Positions 34,071 to 42,859 of a DNA stretch of 60,762 bases are shown one piece after another. Location: NCBI GenBank assembly GCA_900696535.1, contig CAADGM010000155.1, positions 1 to 60,762 on the forward strand. The letters run 5' to 3'. A model generated the notes under the pieces. It was not told the origin of the DNA, searched no databases, and saw only the letters and a list, made by a program, of their open reading frames with translations. How positions within the stretch are numbered: the stretch's first letter is position 1; the number at the start of each line of letters is the position of its first letter. This DNA is from an uncultured Planctomycetota bacterium. Lineage in GTDB: Bacteria > Planctomycetota > Phycisphaerae > UBA1845 > Fen-1342. Position numbers and translations under genes: made by a program.

Positions 34071-36287
34071 ATGATGTCGGCTCGCGAGGACGGATTCCTG
34101 CGTTACTTTCTGCGTGCGGCGGGCTACCTGCACCCGCATCGCCGGTCGCTGGTTCTCGGACTGCTGGCGGCACTCGGCGTGAGCGTGTTCTACACGTTCA
34201 GCGTGTCGAGCATCGTCCCGGTCCTGAAAATCATCTTTGCCGAGCACGAGTCCATCGTGGACTGGCTGCACCGGGCCGAGGCCCAGCGACGACTCGGCGT
34301 CACCTTGCCGCCCGACGTGCCCGACGATCCGCGCGGCCTGACGCTCCTCGACGTCCGCCCGGATTCGCCGAACGCGGAGCACCTCCAGGCCGGCGAGCGC
34401 ATCGTGATGATCGACGGGGCCGGCGGCAGTGCGTACGACTTCATTGCATTGATCGCGCAGCAAGGGGGTGAAGCTGCGGTCGACGTGGTCGTCGTGAACC
34501 TCGACGGCCAGTCGCGCGCCGCGTCGTTGCGGCTACGCCCGCACAAGTTCTGGTGGCCGGCAGCCGCGAGCGCTGCGAGCTGGTTACCGTCCGGGCGATC
34601 GGCCGTCGACCGCTCGAATACGCTCCTGGCGGTCATGGCCGCCGTCGTCCTGGTCAGTACGATCGGTGCATTCTGCCGGTTCGGCAACGAAGGGCTGGTA
34701 GCCATCGCGGTCCAGCGCGGCATGCACGACCTGCGGACCGAGCTGGCCGACCACGTCCTGCGCCTCCCGCTCGGCTGGCACAGCACGCAACCGCCCGGCG
34801 ACACGCTCAGCCGCTTCGCCCAGGACATCGGCAAGGTCGAGGTCGGGATCAACACGCTCTTCGGCAAGGTGGTCCGCGAGCCGCTCAAGGCGGTCGGCGT
34901 GCTCGCGCTCACCCTGCTGCTCGACTGGCACATGCTCCTGATCGGCATGATCGGGCTGCCCGTCGGCGTGGTCTTCATCCGCATCTTCGGGCGCATGGTC
35001 AAGCGGGCCCAGCGGCGCGCCTCCCAGTCCTGGGGCCGCTTGCTCGACCACCTCGGCGAGCGCCTGGCCGGCATCCGCGTCGTCAAGGCGTTCAACATGG
35101 AGGGCGCCGAGAGCCGACGTTTCGCCGCCGAGGGCCGCGAGCTGACCCGCGCCCAGACGCACATCGAGCTGGTCGACGCCGCCAGCAGCCCGGCGCTCGA
35201 GATGCTCGCCTCACTGGCGATCGCGGCGTTCGCGCTCTACGGTGGCCACCGCGTATTCAACCAGGAGCTCGAGCCGCACGTGTTCTTCGGCGCGATCATC
35301 TGCCTGGGCGCAGTCTTCGACCCGATTCGCAAGATGGGCAACGTCTACAACCGCCTCCAGGCCGCCGACGCCAGCGGCAAGCGGCTCTTCGACATCCTGG
35401 ATCTGCCGGCCGAGACCGAGGCGGGGCTGACGGTCGCGCCCACGTGGGCGCGGCCCGAGGCAGCCGCCGGCCCGCTCGCGCCGCAGCTTGCCTTCGATGA
35501 GGCGATTGAATTCCGGGACGTGTGCTTCAGCTATCCGAGCGACCCGTCGCGCCGCGTGCTGGATCGCGTCAACCTGCGCGTGGAGCGCGGTCAGATGATC
35601 GCCCTCGTGGGCCCGAACGGGTGCGGCAAGACTACGCTGGTCTCACTGCTGCTGCGCTTCTTCGAGCCGGACAGCGGCACAATCCGCATCGACGATCGGG
35701 ACATCCGCACGCTGCCGCTGGCCGCACTGCGCGGCGCCATCGGCCTCGTGACGCAGGATGCGGTCGTGTTCACCGACACCATCCGCGCCAACATCTCCTA
35801 CGGGGCCGGGCCGGTCAGCGATGAGCAGGTAGCCGCGGCCGCCCGGCTGGCGCACATCGAGGACTTCATCGAGCGCTTGCGCGTCGAGCAGAACGGGACC
35901 GTCTCGAGCGGCTACGGGGCGCGCGTCACGGCGCGGACGCTCAGCGGAGGCCAGCGGCAGCGCATCGCCCTGGCCCGGGCCGTGCTGCGTAACCCACCCA
36001 TCCTGATCCTCGACGAGGCCACGAGCCAGGTGGACGTGGAGAGCGAACGCAAGATCCAGGAGGCGCTCGACGACGTCGCCCGCGGCCGGACGACGTTCGT
36101 CATCGCGCATCGTTTCAGCACCATCGCCCGTGCCGATCGCATCGCGGTGATGAACGACGGCCGGCTGATCGCCACCGGCCGGCACGACGAGCTCGTGCGC
36201 ACGTGCCCGTTCTACGCCACGCTGGTGCAGACCCAGCTTCTTCACGGAGAACTCGCTCCCGCCGTCGAGAGCGTCCCGGTGAGCTGA
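34071..36287 (+). CDS. MsbA-like ABC exporter with PDZ-like insert
   Basis: This 738-residue half-transporter fuses membrane and ATPase domains. TM1 (about 25-55) is followed by an unusually long extracytoplasmic segment (about 56-182) containing a PDZ-like fold (about 85-158: LTLLDVRPDSPNAEHLQAGE, then RIVMIDG), and then TM2 onward. The ATPase has Walker A GPNGCGKTT (about 514-522), signature LSGGQRQR (about 624), Walker B ILILDEATSQ (about 645) and H-loop IAHRF. It probably exports a lipid, glycan or peptide. The domain between TM1 and TM2 is absent from ordinary MsbA. Confidence 0.88.
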   Translation: MMSAREDGFLRYFLRAAGYLHPHRRSLVLGLLAALGVSVFYTFSVSSIVPVLKIIFAEHESIVDWLHRAEAQRRLGVTLPPDVPDDPRGLTLLDVRPDSPNAEHLQAGERIVMIDGAGGSAYDFIALIAQQGGEAAVDVVVVNLDGQSRAASLRLRPHKFWWPAAASAASWLPSGRSAVDRSNTLLAVMAAVVLVSTIGAFCRFGNEGLVAIAVQRGMHDLRTELADHVLRLPLGWHSTQPPGDTLSRFAQDIGKVEVGINTLFGKVVREPLKAVGVLALTLLLDWHMLLIGMIGLPVGVVFIRIFGRMVKRAQRRASQSWGRLLDHLGERLAGIRVVKAFNMEGAESRRFAAEGRELTRAQTHIELVDAASSPALEMLASLAIAAFALYGGHRVFNQELEPHVFFGAIICLGAVFDPIRKMGNVYNRLQAADASGKRLFDILDLPAETEAGLTVAPTWARPEAAAGPLAPQLAFDEAIEFRDVCFSYPSDPSRRVLDRVNLRVERGQMIALVGPNGCGKTTLVSLLLRFFEPDSGTIRIDDRDIRTLPLAALRGAIGLVTQDAVVFTDTIRANISYGAGPVSDEQVAAAARLAHIEDFIERLRVEQNGTVSSGYGARVTARTLSGGQRQRIALARAVLRNPPILILDEATSQVDVESERKIQEALDDVARGRTTFVIAHRFSTIARADRIAVMNDGRLIATGRHDELVRTCPFYATLVQTQLLHGELAPAVESVPVS

Positions 36288-36444
36288 ACGGTCGGCGGTC
36301 GTCCTCGGGGGGACGATTGGGGCCGCAACGTGAACACGACCCCGTAAGGGGCGCCGAAGTCGGGACACGTGACGAGGTCGCGGCGCGTCGCAAGGTCACG
36401 ACGCATTCCTGGGCGCGCTGTGCGTCATCCGCCCTCGCGCTTCG

Positions 36445-36463
36445 CCGACCCCTTCAGGGTCGG
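36445..36463. repeat. REP-like palindrome
   Basis: CCGACCC pairs with GGGTCGG around a CTTCA loop, a perfect 7-bp stem. A related palindrome with a TCC loop is at 36534-36550. Confidence 0.5.
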
Positions 36464-36499
36464 GGTCCAGCACGCCGGCGATTCCGGGGGCGGCGGCTC

Positions 36500-36664
36500 G
36501 GCTGCGCCTCGCCTTGCCCCCGTCTACTATTGCTCAGCCCTCCGGGCTGAATCGACTTGGCCACATTGGGCGTCCCCCCCGCCGCACCTTGCCTCGCCTC
36601 TGGCTGCGCCTTGCCTTGTCCCCGTCCGCTGTCGCCCATCCCGTCGGGCTGAATGCACTCGGCC
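36500..36664. repeat. Two diverged direct copies, about 63 bases each
   Basis: Copy 1 (36500-36562) and copy 2 (36602-36664) both begin ggctgcgcc and share the cgggctgaat block before ending in tt/ctcggcc. They are about three-quarters identical by eye. Copy 1 keeps the TCAGCCC/GGGCTGA hairpin; copy 2 has lost part of the left arm. Confidence 0.45.
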
Positions 36665-36665
36665 G

Positions 36666-38075
36666 CTACTTCTTCGTCGTGAACGTGATTTCGACGGACG
36701 CCAGCGGATAGCCCTCGGCGCTGACGAAGCCGTAGAACGAGCCGCCATTCAGGCCGAAGCGGTAGCGCCGGCCGGGCTCGAGCGTCATCGGCACGGTCAG
36801 CGTGGTGCGTGCGTCGTCGAACATGGGCGGCCCGAACTTCGGCATCTCCGGGCCGCCGCCGGTGATGGACCAGCTCTTGTCGATCATGGGCCGGTCGAAG
36901 ACCACGACGAGCTCGCGGGTCGCGGGGTCGACGTTGTTGGCGCCGTCGGCCGGTCGCGTCGAGACGAGCCTGGGAAACTTTGCCTCGAGCGCGTCGTAGT
37001 CCCGCGCGATCCGCTCGAACACCTCCACTACGCGAGGCATGAAGTCGTCGAACGTCGGGTAGGTGGCGCGATCATCGGCGTACTCCCGAAGCGCGCCGCG
37101 CAGCTCGATCGTCCACTTGAATCCGCGGGCCAGCTCGTGCAGGGCCTGCTTGCGACCGGCCCCCTCGCCATCGACCGTGTAGGCGTACTGCACGCACACC
37201 GCCCGCACGAGCGACTCGTACGCCATCGTCTTCCAGTTCCCGTACGCCTGGTTGCGCATCACGTCCGCGACCCGCGCGTAGATCGACCGCCCCGGCCGCT
37301 CCAGCTCCTTCTCGTGACGGTCGACGTGCGCGTTCGTGTACGCGTGGCACAGCTCGTGCACGATCGTCGAGCCGATCTCGCTGCCGACCACGGCCACCCC
37401 CGCGTCGTCCCACCGGTACACGCCCAGCACGGGTGTAATCTCCTCGCGGCCATCCGCGTGCCGCAGGCTGACGCCGTAGTTCCCGCCGCCGCAGAGCATC
37501 CCGACGATTACCGCGAAGCGGGCCTGCGGGCGGGTGCCGAAGAAGCCGTCGAACCAGGCCACGTAGTCGCGCTGGTTGACGACCGCGGCCAGCCGGGTGG
37601 CGCAGCGCTCGTAGCGCTCCCGTTGCTGCGCGAGGAAAGCGTGAAAGTCGCTGTCGCGGACGAAGTCGCCTAGCGCTTCGATGAAGCGGGCAGCGTCCGC
37701 CTCGCGCCAGCGGCCTTCGAGCAGGTCAGGCCGTGGCGCCAGCGGCATGATCGGCCTGGGCGGCGACAGGTCGCTGTCCAGGTGGATGGCCAGGCTCATG
37801 ACTGCGTCGTAGGAGATGCCCCGGTCGCGCCGCAGCGACCTGGCGAGCTTGACCGCCCGGTGCTCGCGCAGGTGACCGAAGTGCGCCTCGACCGCGTCCG
37901 AGTAGGGCGACTTCGAGTTATCCATGTTGTACTCGGGGTTGCCCGCCAGGCGGAACACGATCGAGAGAAGCTCCACGCGCGGATCGACGCGGACGTCCAG
38001 CTCACGCGACGGCGCGGACTGGGTTGCCGGCTGGGCGATCGCCAGGAAAACGACGGTGGCGGGTACGGTGAACAT
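36666..38075 (-). CDS. Secreted DUF4932 putative metallopeptidase
   Basis: This 469-residue protein has an N-terminal hydrophobic signal (MFTVPATVVFLAIA). The DUF4932 domain spans about 33-340 and contains HELCH at 240-244 (TIVHELCHAYTNAH), an HExxH zinc-protease motif with nearby acidic residues. The C-terminal segment (about 365-469, RPADGANNVDPATRELVVVF) is an Ig-like Big-type domain. It is likely an extracytoplasmic zinc enzyme; catalytic activity is unproven. ATG 38075 gives a normal secretion signal. It is divergent from the dockerin-like gene. Confidence 0.78.
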   Translation of the reverse strand: MFTVPATVVFLAIAQPATQSAPSRELDVRVDPRVELLSIVFRLAGNPEYNMDNSKSPYSDAVEAHFGHLREHRAVKLARSLRRDRGISYDAVMSLAIHLDSDLSPPRPIMPLAPRPDLLEGRWREADAARFIEALGDFVRDSDFHAFLAQQRERYERCATRLAAVVNQRDYVAWFDGFFGTRPQARFAVIVGMLCGGGNYGVSLRHADGREEITPVLGVYRWDDAGVAVVGSEIGSTIVHELCHAYTNAHVDRHEKELERPGRSIYARVADVMRNQAYGNWKTMAYESLVRAVCVQYAYTVDGEGAGRKQALHELARGFKWTIELRGALREYADDRATYPTFDDFMPRVVEVFERIARDYDALEAKFPRLVSTRPADGANNVDPATRELVVVFDRPMIDKSWSITGGGPEMPKFGPPMFDDARTTLTVPMTLEPGRRYRFGLNGGSFYGFVSAEGYPLASVEITFTTKK

Positions 38076-38226
38076 GGGCGCACTCCGTGGCGGGTGCGGT
38101 GAGCGTGCCCCGGGTGCTGGTGGCGTGTCAAGCACGCGAGCGTCGCAATGCGTCGCCTGGGTTCCGCGGCCGGCGCCGGCCCGGAGCGATCGGACCCGAT
38201 CAGCACGCACCGCAGCCCAGTTCGCA

Positions 38227-38256
38227 TTGCTGCGACCTACCCGCGGATGGTATAGT
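38227..38256 (+). promoter_or_regulatory. Sigma-70 promoter of the dockerin-like gene
   Basis: TTGCTG (38227-38232), an 18-base spacer and TATAGT (38251-38256) lie 57 bases before ATG 38313. Confidence 0.55.
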
Positions 38257-38312
38257 CCGAAAGTACGCTGGCCGGTTGTCGTCCGGGCCGGCGATGCGCG
38301 AGGTGTTCCTGC

Positions 38313-39113
38313 ATGCAACGGGCAGCGCACTCCCTCCTGTGCCTCGTGTCGCTCGGGCTGGCCGCCCACGCCGACGAGCTTCGCTGGGGCTTTACCTGCG
38401 ACTTCGATGCCTGCGGATGCGGGCTCGGGTACCTGGGCGTCGTGCCGACCGCTACCGACGGCTACGACCCCGACGAGGACGGCTACGTCTTCTTCTACGA
38501 GGGCCTGGGCTATCTCGGCGTCTATCACCATGAGAACCTGGACGGCTGGAGCGGTCCGAGCGCGTACTACAACTACGACCGCCGCGCACCGCTCGATCCG
38601 CACGAGCGCAAGACCTGGTCGCCGCTGCACTTCTGGGCCGGACCGCAGCACACCGCGCCGCTCATGTCCGTCGGCTTCGCGCCCGCGATGCTCTACCCGC
38701 CGCCCAGCAACCGCGAGTACACGCTCCGCCTGCTCCACGTACCCGACGGCATCACCGGCGCACCGGCGGTCGGCACGCTCTGGTACCTCCCGGCCAAGTC
38801 CAGCTTCATCCTGATCGTCCCGTCATACTGGACCGGCGGCGACGGCCGTACGGGATACCGGCTGGAGTTCAGCGCTTCGGCCGTCACGCTCCGCGGCGAC
38901 GCCGATTGCAGCGGCACCGTTGACTTTAATGACATCGACGCGTTCGTGGAGGCGCTGGCGGGACGTGAGGCGTGGGAGGCGTACAACGGCGGCGCGCCCG
39001 ACTGCGGCTACCTGCTGGGGTGCGACGCGAACATGGACGGCGTCGTGAGCTTCGACGACATCGATGCGTTCGTGGCCTGCCTGTCGGGGCAGTGCCCGGA
39101 GGCGGCCCCCTGA
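38313..39113 (+). CDS. Secreted protein with dockerin/EF-hand-like end
   Basis: The protein is 266 residues. The signal peptide is about 1-20 (MQRAAHSLLCLVSLGLAAHA). The body (about 22-190) is aromatic-rich and unrecognised, and the C-terminus carries two calcium-loop repeats, GDADCSGTVDFNDIDAFV and CDANMDGVVSFDDIDAFV. This paired DxDxDG arrangement is the dockerin-like tail common on planctomycete secreted proteins and may anchor or fold with Ca2+. GAGGTG precedes the ATG, and a good promoter lies upstream. The specific function is unknown. Confidence 0.75.
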   Translation: MQRAAHSLLCLVSLGLAAHADELRWGFTCDFDACGCGLGYLGVVPTATDGYDPDEDGYVFFYEGLGYLGVYHHENLDGWSGPSAYYNYDRRAPLDPHERKTWSPLHFWAGPQHTAPLMSVGFAPAMLYPPPSNREYTLRLLHVPDGITGAPAVGTLWYLPAKSSFILIVPSYWTGGDGRTGYRLEFSASAVTLRGDADCSGTVDFNDIDAFVEALAGREAWEAYNGGAPDCGYLLGCDANMDGVVSFDDIDAFVACLSGQCPEAAP

Positions 39114-39266
39114 CCTCCCTCCCTTCCGGGGATGGGCCGGAGGAGGATTGAATTCTGCGGCCGTTCAACTCCCTGCATTGCCTCGCTCCTGTAGATCAGG
39201 AACGGGGATAGCTTCCAGACCTGTGCTCGCGTACGCGCAGCCGCGCGCCCAAGGACGCCCCCGCGC

Positions 39267-40430
39267 TCAGACCTCGTCGAGCATCTTGACGTAGCTGTAG
39301 TAGCGCCGGGCGCTGATCTGGCCGGCCTCCATCGCCGTCCGCACCGCGCAGCCGACCTCGTCGCGGTGCAGGCAGTTCTTGTAGCGGCACTGGGGCACGT
39401 AGGGCACGAACTCCTCGAACAGCGCCTCCAGCTCTGCCGGCTTGACGCTCCACAGGTCCCACGCACGGATGCCCGGCGTGTCGACCACGTACCCACCGGC
39501 ACTCAGCCGAATCAGCTCGGCGTGCGTCGTCGTGTGCCGCCCTTTCTCGTTCTCCGACGAGACCTCCCGCGTCGCAAGACCCAGCCCCGGCTCCAGGGCG
39601 TTGATCAGCGAGCTCTTGCCCACGCCGCTCTGCCCCGAAAGCACGGTGATGTGCCCGCGCAGCGTCGCCAGCAACTCCGCCAGCCCCGCGCCGGAGAGCG
39701 TGCTCGTCAGGATGCACGTGTATCCCAGCTTCGCCAGCTCCGCGACGGCGTCGGCCGTCGGCAGGCCGCCCTGGTCGTCGGACTCCTCGTCCGTCACGCT
39801 GGCCGCGTCCAGCAGGTCGATCTTGTTGATGCAGATCACCGGCCGCAGCCGCCCCTTCAGCGCCGCCACGATGTAGCGGTCCACCAGGTGAGGCCGTAGC
39901 CGCGGCTTGGCCACGCTGACGACGATCAGGAGCTGGTCCGCGTTGGCCACGAGCGCGTGCTCGCGCCCGCGGGCGTCGCGCCGCGAGAGCACCGTCTGAC
40001 GCGGCTCCACCTGCTCGATCACGCCGACCAGGCGACCCGAGCACATCGCCGAGTGATCGCTCACCCACACGCGGTCGCCGCACGTCACCGGCGAGCGTCC
40101 CCGGATGTCGAGCGTGCGGAGAATGCGGCGCACGGTGCACTCCCAGGTGCGACCGGCCTCGTCCACGTAGGCGACCAGCCCATGCACCTTCACGACTGTG
40201 CCGCGATGCCACAGGGCCGCGTCCACGAGCGGCGCGTTGTCGCCGTCGACGAGGATGGTGCGCTTGCGCGACAAGTCTCCCTTGGGCCGGATCGATTCGC
40301 CGCGTTCGTGATCCTGGAGGGCCTGGTCCCCCTCCTGCCAGCGTTGCGTCCAGTCATCGGTACGGCGCCGTGCCTGCCGGTTCGGCCGGAAGGCGACACG
40401 CTTCTTCTGGGGGCGCTTGCGGGCCATCAA
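39267..40430 (-). CDS. rsgA: Ribosome small-subunit GTPase RsgA
   Basis: This 387-residue circularly permuted GTPase assists 30S maturation. After an OB-like N-terminal domain the G motifs occur in permuted order: G4 NKIDLLD, G1 GQSGVGKSS, G3 DTPGI. The C-terminal zinc site is CRYKNCLHRDEVGC. Compared with E. coli RsgA it has a longer Lys/Arg-rich N-terminus and a DEESDDQ-containing insert after G4. All motifs look intact. Confidence 0.95.
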   Translation of the reverse strand: MMARKRPQKKRVAFRPNRQARRRTDDWTQRWQEGDQALQDHERGESIRPKGDLSRKRTILVDGDNAPLVDAALWHRGTVVKVHGLVAYVDEAGRTWECTVRRILRTLDIRGRSPVTCGDRVWVSDHSAMCSGRLVGVIEQVEPRQTVLSRRDARGREHALVANADQLLIVVSVAKPRLRPHLVDRYIVAALKGRLRPVICINKIDLLDAASVTDEESDDQGGLPTADAVAELAKLGYTCILTSTLSGAGLAELLATLRGHITVLSGQSGVGKSSLINALEPGLGLATREVSSENEKGRHTTTHAELIRLSAGGYVVDTPGIRAWDLWSVKPAELEALFEEFVPYVPQCRYKNCLHRDEVGCAVRTAMEAGQISARRYYSYVKMLDEV

Positions 40431-40528
40431 CGCGATTGTATGCGAGCGACCGTCCGCCCTGCCGCGCGGGTGAACCGCGGCCGGCGCGGGTGCCTCCCTC
40501 CCGCCAAAGCCGCTACCATGCGCCCACC

Positions 40529-41659
40529 ATGAGTCCCCGCAGTGTGCGTACCCAGGTGCTGGTCATCAATCCCCGTGAACCCGAGGCTGACGCCGTGGCC
40601 GCGGCGGCGGCGATCCTCAGCCGTGGCGGGCTGGTGGCCTTTCCGACTGAGACGGTCTATGGGCTGGGCGCCGCCGCACTCGACGCCGAGGCCGTGCGGC
40701 AGATCTTCGCAGCCAAGGGGCGGCCGGCGACCAACCCGCTCATCGTGCACGTGTCGTCCGTCGCGATGGCCCGCGAACTCGTGACGCGCTGGCCGCCGCT
40801 GGCCGACGCGCTGGCGGCTGCATTCTGGCCCGGGCCGCTGACGCTCGTCCTGCCTAAGGCGCAGCGCGTGCCGGACGTCGTCACGGCCGGCGCGCCGACG
40901 GTCGCTCTGCGCATGCCGCAGCACCCGGTCGCGCTGGCGCTGCTGCGTGCCTCCGGCGTGCCGATCGCCGCGCCCAGCGCCAACCGTTCGACGCGCATCT
41001 CCCCCACGCGCGTGCAGCACGTGCTGAAGGACCTCTCCGGGCTGGTCGACATGATCCTCGACGGCGGCCCGACCAGCGGCGGCATCGAATCGACTGTTCT
41101 CGACCTGACGGATTCGCCACCGCGCATCCTGCGGCCCGGACTGGTCTCACCCGAGATGCTGCGGCCACTGGTCGGAGCCGTCGCGGTCTCCGACCGCACG
41201 ACGCCCGCCGGCGAAGGGCCCGAGCGTTCGCCCGGGCGCGTCGGCCGGCACTACGCGCCACGCGTGCCGCTCGAGTGCACGGTGGAGCGCGGGGACGCGC
41301 GGGTCGCGGCGCTGACCGCGCAGGGCGCGCACATCGGCTGGCTGACGCTGGCGCCGGGTGAAGCGGAGCCGTCATCGAGCCAGCCTTCCGGCCGGCCTTC
41401 GATCGCCGCGGGGCCCGAGACACCCACGGCGCCGCGCGCCGGTCAACGGCGGGGCGTGCCCGCCGGGCGGGTCACGCACCTGGAGCTCCCGGTCGACCCC
41501 GCCGCGTACGCCGCCGGGCTGTACGCGGCGCTGCACGAGCTGGAGTCGGCGGGCGTGGCACGCATCGTGGTCGAGCTTCCGCCCGATACGGAAGAGTGGC
41601 TGGCGGTGCGCGACCGCCTGCTGCGGGCGGCCGTCCCGCCAACAGACCAGCCGCTGTGA
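40529..41659 (+). CDS. Threonylcarbamoyl-AMP synthase (Sua5/TsaC)
   Basis: This 376-residue Sua5-type enzyme makes threonylcarbamoyl-AMP, the first step of t6A modification of ANN-decoding tRNAs. The YrdC domain covers about 20-215 (FPTETVYGLGAAALDAEAVR, NPLIVHV, PSANRSTRISPT); a linker and Sua5 domain (about 240-376) follow. The linker is Pro/Ser-rich. It is the long Sua5 form rather than the short TsaC. ATG 40529 is in a short divergent spacer with rsgA; both genes serve translation. Confidence 0.9.
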   Translation: MSPRSVRTQVLVINPREPEADAVAAAAAILSRGGLVAFPTETVYGLGAAALDAEAVRQIFAAKGRPATNPLIVHVSSVAMARELVTRWPPLADALAAAFWPGPLTLVLPKAQRVPDVVTAGAPTVALRMPQHPVALALLRASGVPIAAPSANRSTRISPTRVQHVLKDLSGLVDMILDGGPTSGGIESTVLDLTDSPPRILRPGLVSPEMLRPLVGAVAVSDRTTPAGEGPERSPGRVGRHYAPRVPLECTVERGDARVAALTAQGAHIGWLTLAPGEAEPSSSQPSGRPSIAAGPETPTAPRAGQRRGVPAGRVTHLELPVDPAAYAAGLYAALHELESAGVARIVVELPPDTEEWLAVRDRLLRAAVPPTDQPL

Positions 41660-41776
41660 CCCCCGTGCCCCGGGCTAGCCGCGCGGGTTGTCCGTCGCTC
41701 GGCGGCTTGCCGCAGATTGGTCGCCCGATGGCGGGCGGCGCGCGATTACAATCCGAGTTCGACGTGGAGGTGTCAC

Positions 41777-42523
41777 GTGCGACCGGCGATCGGCATCACC
41801 AGCAGCTTCAGCGCCGTTTCAGACGGGGGCCCCAAGCCGCGACTGCGCGCGCAGCTCAACGCGGCGTACACGGACGCGGTCATCGCCGCGGGCGGCGCGC
41901 CCTACGTGATGCCCGTGCCGCCGGCGGTCGATGAGAGCCTGCTCGACGACCTGCTGCGGTGCGTGGATGGTGTGCTGTTCACCGGCGGGTCGGATCTCGA
42001 TCCGCGTCACTACGGCCAGGAGCGCCACCCGAAGACCGAAGTCATGCACGAGCGCCGGGACGCGTTCGAGCTGGCGCTCTTCCGCCGTGCCGATGCAGCT
42101 CGAAAGCCGATCTTCTGCGTCTGCCTGGGATTTCAGGTCGCGCACGTCGGTCGGGGTGGCGCGCTGATCCAGCACATCCCGGACCTGTCGCTGCCGGAGA
42201 AGATCAACCACCGCATGACCGACGAGTCGCCCCCGCCACGCACACACGGGTTGCGGGTTGAGCCCGGCTCATATCTCTCTTACGTCGTTGGCAGCACGCA
42301 GATCGACGTGAACAGCCGGCACCACCAGGCGGTCGACCCCGACCGGCAGGGCCGCGGGCTCAAGCCCGTCGGATGGGCTCCCGACGGCCTGGTCGAGGCG
42401 TCAGAGGACATGGACAACCGCTTCCTGCTCGCCGTGCAGTGGCACCCCGAGGACATGATCGAGCACCGCGAGCACCTGGCGCTGTTCAAGGCCCTTGTGG
42501 AGGCGGCCGCGAAGCGGCGGTGA
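41777..42523 (+). CDS. Class I glutamine amidotransferase-like C26 hydrolase
   Basis: This 248-residue protein of the gamma-glutamyl-GABA hydrolase (PuuD) family has the oxyanion/N-terminal GGSDLDPRHYG, nucleophile elbow VCLGFQ and the His-Glu pair QWHPED. The triad is therefore present. The elbow is CLGF rather than the CRGxQ usual in PuuD, so the substrate may differ. GTG 41777 is chosen because GGAGG lies 5 bases upstream. It is probably transcribed alone after the Sua5 gene; a hairpin follows the stop. Confidence 0.85.
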   Translation: MRPAIGITSSFSAVSDGGPKPRLRAQLNAAYTDAVIAAGGAPYVMPVPPAVDESLLDDLLRCVDGVLFTGGSDLDPRHYGQERHPKTEVMHERRDAFELALFRRADAARKPIFCVCLGFQVAHVGRGGALIQHIPDLSLPEKINHRMTDESPPPRTHGLRVEPGSYLSYVVGSTQIDVNSRHHQAVDPDRQGRGLKPVGWAPDGLVEASEDMDNRFLLAVQWHPEDMIEHREHLALFKALVEAAAKRR

Positions 42524-42530
42524 CATCTCC

Positions 42531-42554
42531 CACGGTTGGTTCCAGGAAACCGTG
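42531..42554 (+). terminator. Hairpin after the hydrolase gene
   Basis: CACGGTT pairs with AACCGTG around a 10-base loop, seven bases after the stop codon. It has no U-tract, so it is only a candidate terminator. Confidence 0.4.
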
Positions 42555-42801
42555 TGGCCCAGAGATTGGCGCCGAGGGCGACCATGTGTTATCAGGCCCG
42601 GAACCGAATTCGCCGTGACCTCGGCCAGGCCCGATAGAGCGGCCGGCCGGCTTGCAGCGCCCGCGAGGTGCGGCTTTCCGGGACGCCGGGGACATCGGCC
42701 CACTGTCGGGTTGACCGGGCGAGGACTTGCCAGCGTCACCCGGGCTATAGTCAGGTGCGTCAGACGGATGCACGTTCCTTCGCAGTGAACCAGACGAACC
42801 C

Positions 42802-42840
42802 GAGCCGAGCCGGTTGCAACGAGCAGCCGGCTCGGTCTCG
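42802..42840 (-). terminator. Strong hairpin at the end of the Exb operon
   Basis: A perfect 9-bp stem, CCGAGCCGG (42805-42813) with CCGGCTCGG (42827-42835), extendable by GAG/CTC, encloses a 13-base loop. It lies 20 bases past the TPR gene's stop and is the likely end of the operon transcript. Confidence 0.5.
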
Positions 42841-42859
42841 TTACGGATCACGGCACTGG

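Larger units (their letters stand above)
36288..36665. other. Spacer filled with REP-like palindromes
   Basis: No gene is seen. The spacer holds three short hairpins (CCCC-GTAA-GGGG at 36340-36351, 36445-36463 and 36534-36550) and a diverged direct duplication of about 63 bases (36500-36562 and 36602-36664). Such palindromic clusters between convergent genes are typical of dispersed intergenic repeats and may also terminate both transcripts. Confidence 0.55.
42524..42859. other. Convergent spacer with two hairpins
   Basis: No gene is seen between the two converging genes. There is a short hairpin just after the hydrolase stop (42531-42554) and a strong one near the TPR gene end (42802-42840). 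The bases between are unassigned. Confidence 0.5.

Noticed and set aside
36369-37673. A long plus-strand frame opposite the DUF4932 gene
   Set aside because: It shows shadow composition; the minus-strand gene has a signal peptide, a zinc motif and a sensible Ig-like end.
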